Origin: Megachile rotundata
Taxonomy: Eukaryota > Arthropoda > Insecta > Hymenoptera > Megachilidae
Reading direction: 5' to 3'
Length of the DNA stretch: 64,000 bases
Assembly (NCBI RefSeq): GCF_050947335.1
Contig: NW_027474197.1
Span: 1-64,000, forward strand
The notes below the pieces were generated by a model. The model worked only from the letters and a program-made list of their open reading frames with translations. It did not search any database and was not told the origin of the DNA. The position numbers and the translations under genes are program-made. Of the stretch, positions 29,201 through 42,149 are shown piece after piece; position 1 is the first letter of the stretch; each line of letters starts with the position of its first letter.

Positions 29201-30980
29201 AGTAATGAGTATAGTAATTGTCGTTCTATCGATCATATAAGCATAATATGGCTAATAATATGAGTTAGATTGATAATAATAAGAGTAATAAGTATAATAA
29301 TTGTCGTTCTATCGGTCATATAACCATAATATGGCTAATAATATGAGTTAGATTGATAATAATAAGAGTAATAAGTATAGTAATTGTCGTTCTATCGATC
29401 ATATCTGCATAATATGGTTAATAATATGAGTTAGATTGATAATAATAAGAGTAATAAGTATAGTAATTGTCGTTCTATCGATCATATCTGCATAATATGG
29501 TTAATAATATGAGTTAGATTGATAATAATAAGAGTAATAAGTATAGTAATTGTCGTTCTATCGATCATATAAGCATAATGTGGCTAATAATATGAGTTAG
29601 ATTGATAATAATAAGAGTAATAAGTATAGTAATTGTCGTTCTATCGATCATATCTGCATAATATGGTTAATAATATGAGTTAGATTGATAATAATAAGAG
29701 TAATAAGTATAGTAATTGTCGTTCTATCGATCATATCTGCATAATATGGTTAATAATATGAGTTAGATTGATTATTATAAGAGTAATGAGTATAGTAATT
29801 GTCGTTCTATCGATCATATAAGCATAATATGGCTAATAATATGAGTTAGATTGATAATGGTAAGAGTAATGAGTATAGTAATTGTCGTTCTATCGATCAT
29901 ATAAGCATAATATGGCTAATAATCTGAGTTAGATTGATAACAGTGAGTGCAATAAGTATAGTAATTGTCGTTCTATCGATCATATAAGCATAATGTGGCT
30001 AATAATATGAGTTAGATTGATAACAGTGAGTGTAACAAGTACAGTAATTGTCGTTCTATCGATCATATAAGCACAATATGGCTAATAATATGAGTTAGAT
30101 TGATAATAATAAGAGTAATGAGTATAGTAATTGTCGTTCTATCGGTCATATAACCATAATGTGGCTAATAATATGAATTAGATTGATAATAATAAGAGTA
30201 ATAAGTATAGTAATAGTCGTTCTATCGATCATATAAGCACAATATGGCTAATAATATAAGTTAGATTGATAATAATAAGAGTAAGAAGTATAGTAATTGT
30301 CGTTCTATCGATCATATCTGCATAATATGCCTAATAATCTGAGTTAGATTGATAACAGTGAGTGCAATAAGTATAGTAATTGTCGTTCTATCGATCATAT
30401 AAGCATAATGTGGCTAATAATATGAGTTACATTGATAACAGTGAGTGTAATAAGTACAGTAATTGTCGTTCTATCGATCATATAAGCACAATATGGCTAA
30501 TAATATGAGTTAGATTGATAACAGTGAGTGTAACAAGTACAGTAATTGTGGTTCTATCGATCATATAAGCATAATATGTCTAATAACATGAGTTAGATTG
30601 ATAATAATAAGAGTAATGAGTATAGTAATTGTCGTTCTATCGATCATATAAGCATAATATGGCTAATAATCTGAGTTAGATTGAAAACAGTGAGTGCAAT
30701 AAGTATAGTAATTGTCGTTCTATCGATCATATAAGCATAATGTGGCTAATAATATGAGTTAGATTGATAATAGTGAGTGTAATAAGTATAGTAATTGTCG
30801 CTCTATCGATCATATAAGCACAATATGGCTAATAATATGAGTTAGATTGATAATAATAAGAGTAATGAGTCTAGTAATTGTCGTTCTATCGATCATATAG
30901 GCATAATATGGCTAATAATCTGAGTTAGATTGATAACAGTGGGTGCAATAAGTATAGTAATTGTCGTTCTATCGATCATA
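29200..30980. repeat. Satellite monomers of segment B collinear with 7.0-8.98 kb
   Basis: Monomers only, matching segment A apart from the loss of two near-identical units around 29.5 kb. The ATGTCTAATA variant at 30,576 matches 8,581. No gene is seen. Confidence 0.75.
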
Positions 30981-31775
30981 TAAGCATAATAAGGCTAATA
31001 ATATGAGTTAGATTGATAATAGTAAGAGTAATAAGTATAGTAATAGTCGTTCTATCGATCATATAAGCACAATATGGCTAATAATATAAGTTACATTGAT
31101 AATAATAAGAGTAATAAGTATAGTAATTGTCGTTCGATCGATCATATAAGCATAATAAGGCTAATAATATGAGTTAGATTGATAATAATAAGAGTAATAA
31201 GTATAGTAATAGTATTTCTATCGATCATATAAGCACAATATGGCTAATAATATAAGTTAGATTGATAATAATAAGAGTAAGAAGTATAGTAATAGTCGTT
31301 CTATCGATCATATAAGCACAATATGGCTAATAATATAAGTTACATTGATAATAATAAGAGTAATAAGTATAGTAATTGTCGTTCTATCGATCATATAAGC
31401 ATAATGTGGCTAATAATATGAGTTAGATTGATAATAATAAGAGTAATAAGTATAGTAATTGTCGTTCTATCGATCATATCTGCATAATATGGTTAATAAT
31501 ATGAGTTAGATTGATAATAATGAGAGTAATAAGTATAGTAATTGTCGTTCTATCGATCATATCTGCATAATATGGTTAATAATATGAGTTAGATTGATTA
31601 TAATAAGAGTAATGAGTATAGTAATTGTCGTTCTATCGATCATATAAGCATAATATGGCTAATAATATGAGTTAGATTGATAATAATAAGAGTAATAAGT
31701 ATAGTAATTGTCGTTCTATCGATCATATCTGCATAATATGGTTAATAATATGAGTTAGATTGATAATAATAAGAG
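30980..31775. repeat. Replaced block in segment B: matches 0.6-1.4 kb
   Basis: Here B departs from the A counterpart at 8,985-9,780 and instead follows the window start at an offset of 30,378 bp (366 monomers). TCGTTCGATCG is at 753 and 31,131. On both sides the normal A/B offset of 21,995 bp holds, so the exchange kept the length. Confidence 0.75.
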
Positions 31776-32849
31776 TAATGAGTATAGTAATTGTCGTATT
31801 ATCGATCATATAAGCATAATATGGCTAATAGTATGGGTTAGATTGATAATTGTAAGAGTAATGAGTATAGTAATTGTCGTCCTATCGGTCATATAACCAT
31901 AATATGGCTAATAATATGAGTTAGATTGATTATAATAAGAGTAATGAGTATAGTAATTGTCGTTCTATCGATCATATAAGCATAATATGGCTAATAATAT
32001 GAGTTAGATTGATAATAATAAGAGTAATAAGTATAGTAATTGTCGTTCTATCGATCATATCTGCATAATATCGTTAATAATATGAGTTAGATTGATAATA
32101 ATAAGAGTAATGAGTATAGTAATTGTCGTTCTATCGATCATATAAGCATAATACGGCTAATAATATGAGTTAGATTGAAAATAATAAGAGTAATGGGTAT
32201 AGTAATTGTCGTTCTATCGATCATATAAGCATAATATGCCTGATAATCTGAGTTAGATTGATAACAGTGAGTGCAATAAGTATAGTAATTGTCGTTCTAT
32301 CGATCATATAAGCATAATGTGGCTAATAATATGAGTTACATTGATAACAGTGAGTGTAATAAGTACAGTAATTGTCGTTCTATCGATCATATAAGCACAA
32401 TATGGCTAATAATATGAGTTAGATTGATAATAATAAGAGTAATGAGTATAGTAATTGTCGTTCTATCGGTCATATAACCATAATGTGGCTAATAATATGA
32501 ATTAGATTGATAATAATAAGAGTAATAAGTATAGTAATAGTCGTTCTATCGATCATATAAGCACAATATGGCTAATAATATAAGTTAGATTGATAATAAT
32601 AAGAGTAAGAAGTATAGTAATTGTCGTTCTATCGATCATATCTGCATAATATGCCTAATAATCTGAGTTAGATTGATAACAGTGAATGCAATAAGTATAG
32701 TAATTGTCGTTCTATCGATCATATAAGCATAATGTGGCTAATAATATGAGTTACATTGATAACAGTGAGTGTAATAAGTACAGTAATTGTCGTTCTATCG
32801 ATCATATAAGCACAATATGGCTAATAATATGAGTTAGATTGATAATAAT

Positions 32850-33760
32850 AAGAGTAATAAGTATAGTAATTGTCGTTCTATCGGTCATATAACCATAATA
32901 TGGCTAATAATATGGGTTAGATTGATAATAATAAGAGTAATAAGTATAGTAATTGTCGTACTATCGATCATATCTGCATAATATCGTTAATAATATGAGT
33001 TAGATTGATAATAATAGGAGTAATGAGTATAGTAATTGTCGTATTATCGATCATATAAGCATAATATGGCTAATAGTATGGGTTAGATTGATAATTATAA
33101 GAGTAATGAATATAGTAATTGTCGTTCTATCAATCATATAAGCATAATAAGGCTAATAATATGAGTTAGATTGATAATAATAAGAGTAATGAGTATAGTA
33201 ATTGTCGTTCTATCGACCATATAAGCATAATGTGGCTAATAATATGAGTTAGATTGATAATAATAAGAGTAATAAGTATAGTAATAGTCGTTCTGTCGAT
33301 CATATAAGCACAATATGGCTAATAATATAAGTTAGATTGATAATAATAAGAGTAAGAAGTGAAGTAATTGTCGTTCTATGGATCATATAAGCATAATATG
33401 GCTAATAATATGAGTTAGATTGATAATAATAAGAGTAATAAGTATAGTAATTGTCGTTCTATCGATCATATAAGCATAAAGTGGCTAATAATATGAGTTA
33501 GATTGATAATAATAAGAGTAATAAGTATAGTAATTGTCGTTCTATCGATCATATCTACATAATATGGTTAATAATATGAGTTAGATTGATAATAATAAGA
33601 GTAATAAGTATAGTAATTGTCGTTCTATCAATCATATCTGCATAATATGGTTAATAATATGAGTTAGAGTGATTATAATAAGAGTAATGAGTATAGTAAT
33701 TGTCGTTCTATCGATCATATAAGCATAATATGGCTAATAATATGAGTTAGATTGATAATA
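32850..33760. repeat. 11-monomer insertion in segment B; second copy of the 55-monomer-spaced block
   Basis: This interval has no counterpart in segment A at the local offset; the offset jumps by 913 bp. Its content copies 28,290-29,200 at 4,565 bp: GTGAAGTAATTG is at 33,359 and ATCTACATAATATGG at 33,553. Differences from the first copy include TGTCGATCATATAAG against ATCGATCGTATAAG. Confidence 0.8.
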
Positions 33761-36700
33761 ATAAGAGTAATGAGTATAGTAATTGTCGTTCTATCGATCA
33801 TATAAGCATAATGTGGCTAATAATATGAGTTATATTGATAATAGTGAGTGTAATAAGTATAGTAATTGTCGCTCTATCGATCACATAAGCACAATATGGC
33901 TAATAATATGAGTTAGATTGATAATAATAAGAGTAATAAGTATAGTAATTGTGGTACTATCGATCATATCTGCATAATATGGTTAATAATATGAGTTAGA
34001 TTGATAATAATAGGAGTAATGAGTATAGTAATTGTCGTATTATCGATCATATAAGCATAATATGGCTAATAGTATGGGTTAGATTGATAATTATAAGAGT
34101 AATGAGTATAGTAATTGTCGTTCTATCAATCATATAAGCATAATAAGGCTAATAATATGAGTTAGATTGATAATAATAAGAGTAATGAGTATAGTAATTG
34201 TCGTTCTATCGATCATATAAGCATAATGTGGCTAATAATATGAGTTAGATTGATAACAGTGAGTGTAACAAGTAGAGTAATTGTCGTTCTATCGATCATA
34301 TAAGCATAATATGGCTAATAATATGAGCTAGATTGATAATAATAAGAGTAATGAGTATAGTAATTGTCGTTCTATCGATCATATAAGCATAATATGGCTA
34401 ATAATCTGAGTTAGATTGATAACAGTGAGTGCAATAAGTATAGTAATTGTCGTTCTATCGATCATATAAGCATAATATGGCTAATAATATGAGCTAGATT
34501 GATAATAATAAGAGTAATGAGTATAGTAATTGTCGTTCTATCGATCATATAAGCATAATATGGCTAATAACCTGAGTTAGATTGATAACAGTGAGTGCAA
34601 TAAGTATAGTAATTGTCGTTCTATCGATCATATAAGCATAATGTGGCTAATAATATGAGTTAGATTGATAACAGTGAGTGTAACAAGTACAGTAATTGTG
34701 GTTCTATCGATCATATAAGCATAATATGGCTAATAACATGAGTTAGATTGATAATAATAAGAGTAATGAGTATAGTAATTGTCGTTCTATCGATCATATA
34801 AGCATAATAAGGCTAATAATATGAGTTAGATTGATAATAATAAGAGTAATAAGTATAGTAATAGTATTTCTATCGATCATATAAGCACAATATGGCTAAT
34901 AATATAAGTTAGATTGATAATAATAAGAGTAAGAAGTATAGTAATAGTCGTTCTATCGATCATATAAGCGCAATATGGCTAATAATATAAGTTACATTGA
35001 TAATAATAAGAGTAATAAGTATAGTAATTGTCGTTCTATCGATCATATAAGCATAATGTGGCTAATAATATGAGTTAGATTGATAATAATAAGAGTAATA
35101 AGTATAGTAATTGTCGTTCTATCGATCATATCTGCATAATATGGTTAATAATATGAGTTAGATTGATTATAATAAGAGTAATGAGTATAGTAATTGTCGT
35201 TCTATCGATCATATAAGCATAATATGGCTAATAATATGAGTTAGATTGATAATAATAAGAGTAATAAGTATAGTAATTGTCGTTCTTTCGATCATATCTG
35301 CATAATATCGTTAATAATATGAGTTAGATTGATAATAATAAGAGTAATGAGTATAGTAATTGTCGTATTATCGATCATATAAGCATAATATGGCTAATAA
35401 TATGAGTTAGATTGATAATAATAAGAGTAATGAGTGTAGTAATTGTCGTTCTATCAATCGTATAAGCATAATATGGCTAATAATATGAGTTAGATTGATA
35501 ATAATAAGAGTAATAAGTATAGTAATTGTCGTTCTATCGATCATATCTGCGTAATATGGCTAATAATATGAGTTAGATTGATAATAGTGAGTGTAATAAG
35601 TATAGTAATTGTCGTCCTATCGATCATATAAGCACAATATGGCTAATGATATGAGTTAGATTGATAATAGTGAGTGTAATAAGTATAGTAATTGCCGTAC
35701 TCTCGATCATATCTGCATAATATGGCTAATAATATGAGCTAGATTGATAATAATAAGAGTAATAAGTACAGTAATTGTCGTTCTATCGATCATATAATCA
35801 TAATATTGCTAATAATATGAGTTAGATTGATAATAATAAGAGTAATGAGTATAGTAATTGTCGTTCTATCGATCATATAAGCATAATATGCCTAATAATC
35901 TGAGTTAGATTGATAACAGTGAGTGCAATAAGTATAGTAATTGTCGTTCTATCGATCATATAAGCATAATGTGGCTAATAATATGAGTTAGATTGATAAT
36001 AGTGAGTGTAATAAGTATAGTAATTGTCGCTCTATCGATCATATAAGCACAATATGGCTAATAATATGAGTTAGATTGATAATAATAAGAGTAATGAGTA
36101 TAGTAATTGTCGTTCTATCGATCATATAGGCATAATATGGCTAATAATCTGAGTTAGATTGATAACAGTGGGTGCAATAAGTATAGTAATTGTCGTTCTA
36201 TCGATCATATAAGCATAATATGGCTAATAACATGAGTTAGATTGATAATAATAAGAGTAATAAGTACAGTAATTGTCGTTCTATCGATCATATAAGCATA
36301 ATGTGGCTAATAATATGAATTAGATTGATAATAATAAGAGTAATAAGTATAGTAATAGTCGTTCTATCGATCATATAAGCACAATATGGCTAATAATATA
36401 AGTTAGATTGATAATAATAAGAGTAAGAAGTATAGTAATTGTCGTTCTATGGATCATATAAGCATAATATGGCTAATAATATGAGTTAGATTGATAATAA
36501 TAAGAGTAATAAGTATAGTAATTGTCGTTCTATCGATCATATAAGCATAATGTGGCTAATAATATGAGTTAGATTGATAATAATAAGAGTAATAAGTATA
36601 GTAATTGTCGTTCTATCGATCATATCTGCATAATATGGTTAATAATATGAGTTAGATTGATAATAATAAGAGTAATAAGTATAGTAATTGTCGTTCTATC

Positions 36701-37400
36701 GATCATATCTGCATAATATGGTTATTAATATGAGTTAGATTGATTGTAATAAGAGTAATGAGTATAGTAATTGTCGTTCTATCGATCATATAAGCATAAT
36801 ATGGCTAATAATATGAGTTAGATTGATAATAATAAGAGTAATAAGTATAGTAATTGTCGTTCTATCGATCATATCTGCATAATATGGTTAATAATATGAG
36901 TTAGATTGATAATAATAAGAGTAATGAGTATAGTAATTGTCGTATTATCGATCATATAAGCATAATATGGCTAATAGTATGGGTTAGATTGATAATTATA
37001 AGAGTAATGAGTATAGTAATTGTCGTTCTATCGGTCATATAACCATAATATGGCTAATAATATGAGTTAGATTGATAATAATAAGAGTAATGAGTGTAGT
37101 AATTGTCGTTCTATCGATCATATAAGCATAATACGGCTAATAATATGAGTTAGATTGAAAATAATAAGAGTAATGAGTATAGTAATTGTCGTTCTATCGA
37201 TCATATAAGCATAATATGCCTAATAATCTGAGTTAGATTGATAACAGTGAGTGCAATAAGTATAGTAATTGTCGTTCTATCGATCATATAAGCATAATGT
37301 GGCTAATAATATGAGTTACATTGATAACAGTGAGTGTAATAAGTACAGTAATTGTCGTTCTATCGATCATATAAGCACAATATGGCTAATAATATGAGTT
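33760..37400. repeat. Satellite monomers of segment B collinear with 10.9-15.1 kb
   Basis: Monomers run in the same order as A at 22,576 bp. Markers include AACAAGTAGAG (11,691 and 34,267), TTCTTTCGATC (12,708 and 35,284), ATTGCCGTACTCTCG (13,115 and 35,691) and GTTAGGTTGA (15,071 and 37,647, just past the right edge). It contains the second copy of the recurrent 12.8-14.66 kb block. No gene is present. Confidence 0.8.
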
Positions 37401-38300
37401 AGATTGATAATAATAAGAGTAATAAGTATAATAATTGTCGTTCTATCGGTCATATAACCATAATATGGCTAATAATATGGGTTAGATTGATAATAATAAG
37501 AGTAATAAGTATAGTAATTGTCGTACTATCGATCATATCTGCATAATATGGTTAATAATATGAGTTAGATTGATAATAATAAGAGTAATGAGTATAGTAA
37601 TTGTCGTATTATCGATCATATAAGCATAATATGGCTAATAGTATGGGTTAGGTTGATAATTATAAGAGTAATGAGTATAGTAATTGTCGTTCTATCAATC
37701 ATATAAGCATAATAAGGCTAATAATATGAGTTGGATTGATAATAATAAGAGTAATGAGTATAGTAATTGTCGTTCTATCGATCATATAAGCATAATGTGG
37801 CTAATAATATGAGTTAGATTGATAATAATAAGAGTAATAAGTATAGTAATAGTCGTTCTATCGATCATATAAGCACAATATGGCTAATAATATAAGTTAG
37901 ATTGATAATAATAAGAGTAAGAAGTGAAGTAATTGTCGTTCTATGGATCATATAAGCATAATATGGCTAATAATATGAGTTAGATTGATAATAATAAGAG
38001 TAATAAGTACAGTAATTGTCGTTCTATCGATCATATAAGCATAATGTGGCTAATAATATGAGTTAGATTGATAATAATAAGAGTAATAAGTATAGTAATT
38101 GTCGTTCTATCGATCATATCTACATAATATGGTTAATAATATGAGTTAGATTGATAATAATAAGAGTAATAAGTATAGTAATTGTCGTTCTATCAATCAT
38201 ATCTGCATAATATGGTTAATAATATGAGTTAGATTGATTATAATAAGAGTAATGAGTATAGTAATTGTCGTTCTATCGATCATATAAGCATAATATGGCT
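37400..38300. repeat. Third copy of the 55-monomer-spaced block
   Basis: GTGAAGTAATTG at 37,924 and ATCTACATAATATGG at 38,118 lie exactly 4,565 bp after the second copy. This block spans the right end of segment B. Confidence 0.8.
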
Positions 38301-40640
38301 AATAATATGAGTTAGATTGATAGTAATAAGAGTAATGAGTATAGTAATTGTCGTTCTATCAATCATATAAGCATAATATGGCTAATAATCTGAGTTGGAT
38401 TGATAACAGTGAGTGCAATAAGTATAGTAATTGTCGTTCTATCGATCATATAAGCATAATGTGGCTAATAATATGAGTTAGATTGATAACAGTGAGTGTA
38501 ACAAGTACAGTAATTGTGGTTCTATCGATCATATAAGCATAATATGGCTAATAACATGAGTTAGATTGATAATAATAAGAGTAATGAGTATAGTAATTGT
38601 CGTTCTATCGGTCATATAACCATAATATGGCTAATAACATGAGTTAGATTGATAATAATAAGAGTAATGAGTATAGTAATTGTCGTTCTATCGATCATAT
38701 AAGCATAATATGGCTAATAATCTGAGTTAGATTGATAACAGTGAGTGCAATAAGTATAGTAATTGTCGTTCTATCGATCATATAAGCATAATGTGGCTAA
38801 TAATATGAGTTAGATTGATAATAGTGAGTGTAATAAGTATAGTAATTGTCGCTCTATCGATCATATAAGCACAATATGGCTAATAATATGAGTTAGATTG
38901 ATAATAATAAGAGTAATGAGTATAGTAATTGTCGTTCTATCGATCATATAGGCATAATATGGCTAATAATCTGAGTTAGATTGATAACAGTGGGTGCAAT
39001 AAGTATAGTAATTGTCGTTCTATCGATCATATAAGCATAATAAGGCTAATAATATGAGTTAGATTGATAATAATAAGAGTAATAAGTATAGTAATAGTAT
39101 TTCTATCGATCATATAAGCACAATATGGCTAATAATATAAGTTAGATTGATAATAATAAGAGTAAGAAGTATAGTAATAGTCGTTCTATCGATCATATAA
39201 GCACAATATGGCTAATAATATAAGTTACATTGTTAATAATAAGAGTAATAAGTATAGTAATTGTCGTTCTATCGATCATATAAGCATAATGTGGCTAATA
39301 ATATGAGTTAGATTGATAATAATAAGAGTAATAAGTATAGTAATTGTCGTTCTATCGATCATATCTGCATAATATGGTTAATAATATGAGTTAGATTGAT
39401 AATAATGAGAGTAATAAGTATAGTAATTGTCGTTCTATCGATCATATAAGCATAATGTGGCTAATAATATGAGTTAGATTGATAATAATAAGAGTAATAA
39501 GTATAGTAATTGTCGTTCTATCGATCATATCTACATAATATGGTTAATAATATGAGTTAGATTGATAATAATAAGAGTAATAAGTATAGTAATTGTCGTT
39601 CTATCAATCATATCTGCATAATATGGTTAATAATATGAGTTAGATTGATTATAATAAGAGTAATGAGTATAGTAATTGTCGTTCTATCGATCATATAAGC
39701 ATAATATGGCTAATAATATGAGTTAGATTGATAGTAATAAGAGTAATGAGTATAGTAATTGTCGTTCTATCAATCATATAAGCATAATATGGCTAATAAT
39801 CTGAGTTGGATTGATAACAGTGAGTGCAATAAGTATAGTAATTGTCGTTCTATCGATCATATAAGCATAATGTGGCTAATAATATGAGTTAGATTGATAA
39901 CAGTGAGTGTAACAAGTACAGTAATTGTGGTTCTATCGATCATATAAGCATAATATGGCTAATAACATGAGTTAGATTGATAATAATAAGAGTAATGAGT
40001 ATAGTAATTGTCGTTCTATCGGTCATATAACCATAATATGGCTAATAACATGAGTTAGATTGATAATAATAAGAGTAATGAGTATAGTAATTGTCGTTCT
40101 ATCGATCATATAAGCATAATATGGCTAATAATCTGAGTTAGATTGATAACAGTGGGTGCAATAAGTATAGTAATTGTCGTTCTATCGATCATATAAGCAT
40201 AATAAGGCTAATAATATGAGTTAGATTGATAATAATAAGAGTAATAAGTATAGTAATAGTATTTCTATCGATCATATAAGCACAATATGGCTAATAATAT
40301 AAGTTAGATTGATAATAATAAGAGTAAGAAGTATAGTAATAGTCGTTCTATCGATCATATAAGCACAATATGGCTAATAATATAAGTTACATTGTTAATA
40401 ATAAGAGTAATAAGTATAGTAATTGTCGTTCTATCGATCATATAAGCATAATGTGGCTAATAATATGAGTTAGATTGATAATAATAAGAGTAATAAGTAT
40501 AGTAATTGTCGTTCTATCGATCATATCTGCATAATATGGTTAATAATATGAGTTAGATTGATAATAATGAGAGTAATAAGTATAGTAATTGTCGTTCTAT
40601 CGATCATATCTGCATAATATGGTTAATAACATGAGTTAGA
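38300..40640. repeat. 17-monomer (1,411-bp) tandem duplication with an inner 14-monomer repeat
   Basis: The GATAGTAATAAG unit (38,319 and 39,730) and the CGGTCATATAACC unit (38,609 and 40,020) are 1,411 bp apart. The TACATTGTTAATAAT variant (39,226 and 40,388) is spaced 1,162 bp (14 monomers), because three units present in the first copy are missing from the second. The last units with GTGTAACAAG that I found lie here, near 39.9 kb. Confidence 0.85.
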
Positions 40641-41080
40641 TTGATTATAATAAGAGTAATGAGTATAGTAATTGTCGTTCTATCGATCATATAAGCATAA
40701 TATGGCTAATAATATGAGTTAGATTGATAATAATAAGAGTAATGAGTGTAGTAATTGTCGTTCTATCAATCATATAAGCATAATATGGCTAATAATATGA
40801 GTTAGATTGATAATAATAAGAGTAATAAGTATAGTAATTGTCGTTCTATCGATCATATCTGCGTAATATGGCTAATAATATGAGTTAGATTGATAATAGT
40901 GAGTGTAATAAGTATAGTAATTGTCGTCCTATCGATCATATAAGCACAATATGGCTAATGATATGAGTTAGATTGATAATAGTGAGTGTAATAAGTATAG
41001 TAATTGCCGTACTCTCGATCATGTCTGCATAATATGGCTAATAATATGAGCTAGATTGATAATAATAAGAGTAATAAGTA

Positions 41081-41092
41081 CAGTATTGTCGT
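41081..41092. other. 1-bp deletion giving an 82-bp monomer
   Basis: The unit reads CAGTATTGTC where others read CAGTAATTGTC. The cores at 41,016 and 41,098 are 82 bp apart. The related copy near 54.94 kb has the full-length form, so this change is private to this unit: a recent mutation or a base-calling error in the assembly. Confidence 0.85.
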
Positions 41093-41157
41093 TCTATCGA
41101 TCATATAATCATAATATTGCTAATAATATGAGTTAGATTGATAATAATAAGAGTAAT

Positions 41158-41176
41158 GAGTTAGTAGTAATTGTCG
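41158..41176. other. 2-bp insertion giving an 85-bp monomer
   Basis: GAGTTAGTAGTAATTG replaces GAGTATAGTAATTG, and the cores at 41,098 and 41,183 are 85 bp apart. It follows the 82-bp unit directly and, like it, is not found in the related copies. Confidence 0.85.
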
Positions 41177-42149
41177 TTCTATCGATCATATAAGCATAAT
41201 ATGCCTAATAATCTGAGTTAGATTGATAACAGTGAGTGCAATAAGTATAGTAATTGTCGTTCTATCGATCATGTAAGCATAATGTGGCTAATAATATGAG
41301 TTAGATTGATAATAGTGAGTGTAATAAGTATAGTAATTGTCGCTCTATCGATCATATAAGCACAATATGGCTAATAATATGAGTTAGATTGATAATAATA
41401 AGAGTAATGAGTATAGTAATTGTCGTTCTATCGATCATATAGGCATAATATGGCTAATAATCTGAGTTAGATTGATAACAGTGGGTGCAATAAGTATAGT
41501 AATTGTCGTTCTATCGATCATATAAGCATAATATGGCTAATAACATGAGTTAGATTGATAATAATAAGAGTAATAAGTACAGTAATTGTCGTTCTATCGA
41601 TCATATAAGCATAATGTGGCTAATAATATGAATTAGATTGATAATAATAAGAGTAATAAGTATAGTAATAGTCGTTCTATCGATCATATAAGCATAATGT
41701 GGCTAATAATATGAATTAGATTGATAATAATAAGAGTAAGAAGTATAGTAATTGTCGTTCTATGGATCATATAAGCATAATATGGCTAATAATATGAGTT
41801 AGATTGATAATAATAAGAGTAATAAGTATAGTAATTGTCGTTCTATCGATCATATAAGCATAATGTGGCTAATAATATGAGTTAGATTGATAATAATAAG
41901 AGTAATAAGTATAGTAATTGTCGTTCTATCGATCATATCTGCATAATATGGTTAATAATATGAGTTAGATTGATAATAATAAGAGTAATAAGTATAGTAA
42001 TTGTCGTTCTATCGATCATATCTGCATAATATGGTTAATAATATGAGTTAGATTGATTATAATAAGAGTAATGAGTATAGTAATTGTCGTTCTATCGATC
42101 ATATAAGCATAATATGGCTAATAATATGAGTTAGATTGATAATAATAAG

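Larger units (their letters stand above)
19340..37770. repeat. Segment B: right copy of the large duplication
   Basis: The first base aligns with base 1 of the window, at an offset of 19,339 bp (exactly 233 monomers). The copies run together without length change through ATTGCCGTACTCTCG markers at 19,340, 21,083 and 23,573, which match 1, 1,744 and 4,234. B is longer than A by about 3.2 kb, all in whole monomers: a gain of 33 at 24.9 kb, one near 24.6 kb and 11 at 32.85-33.76 kb, and losses of two near 29.5 kb and four near 33.9 kb. There are monomers only; no gene, transposon or unique sequence. Confidence 0.9.
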
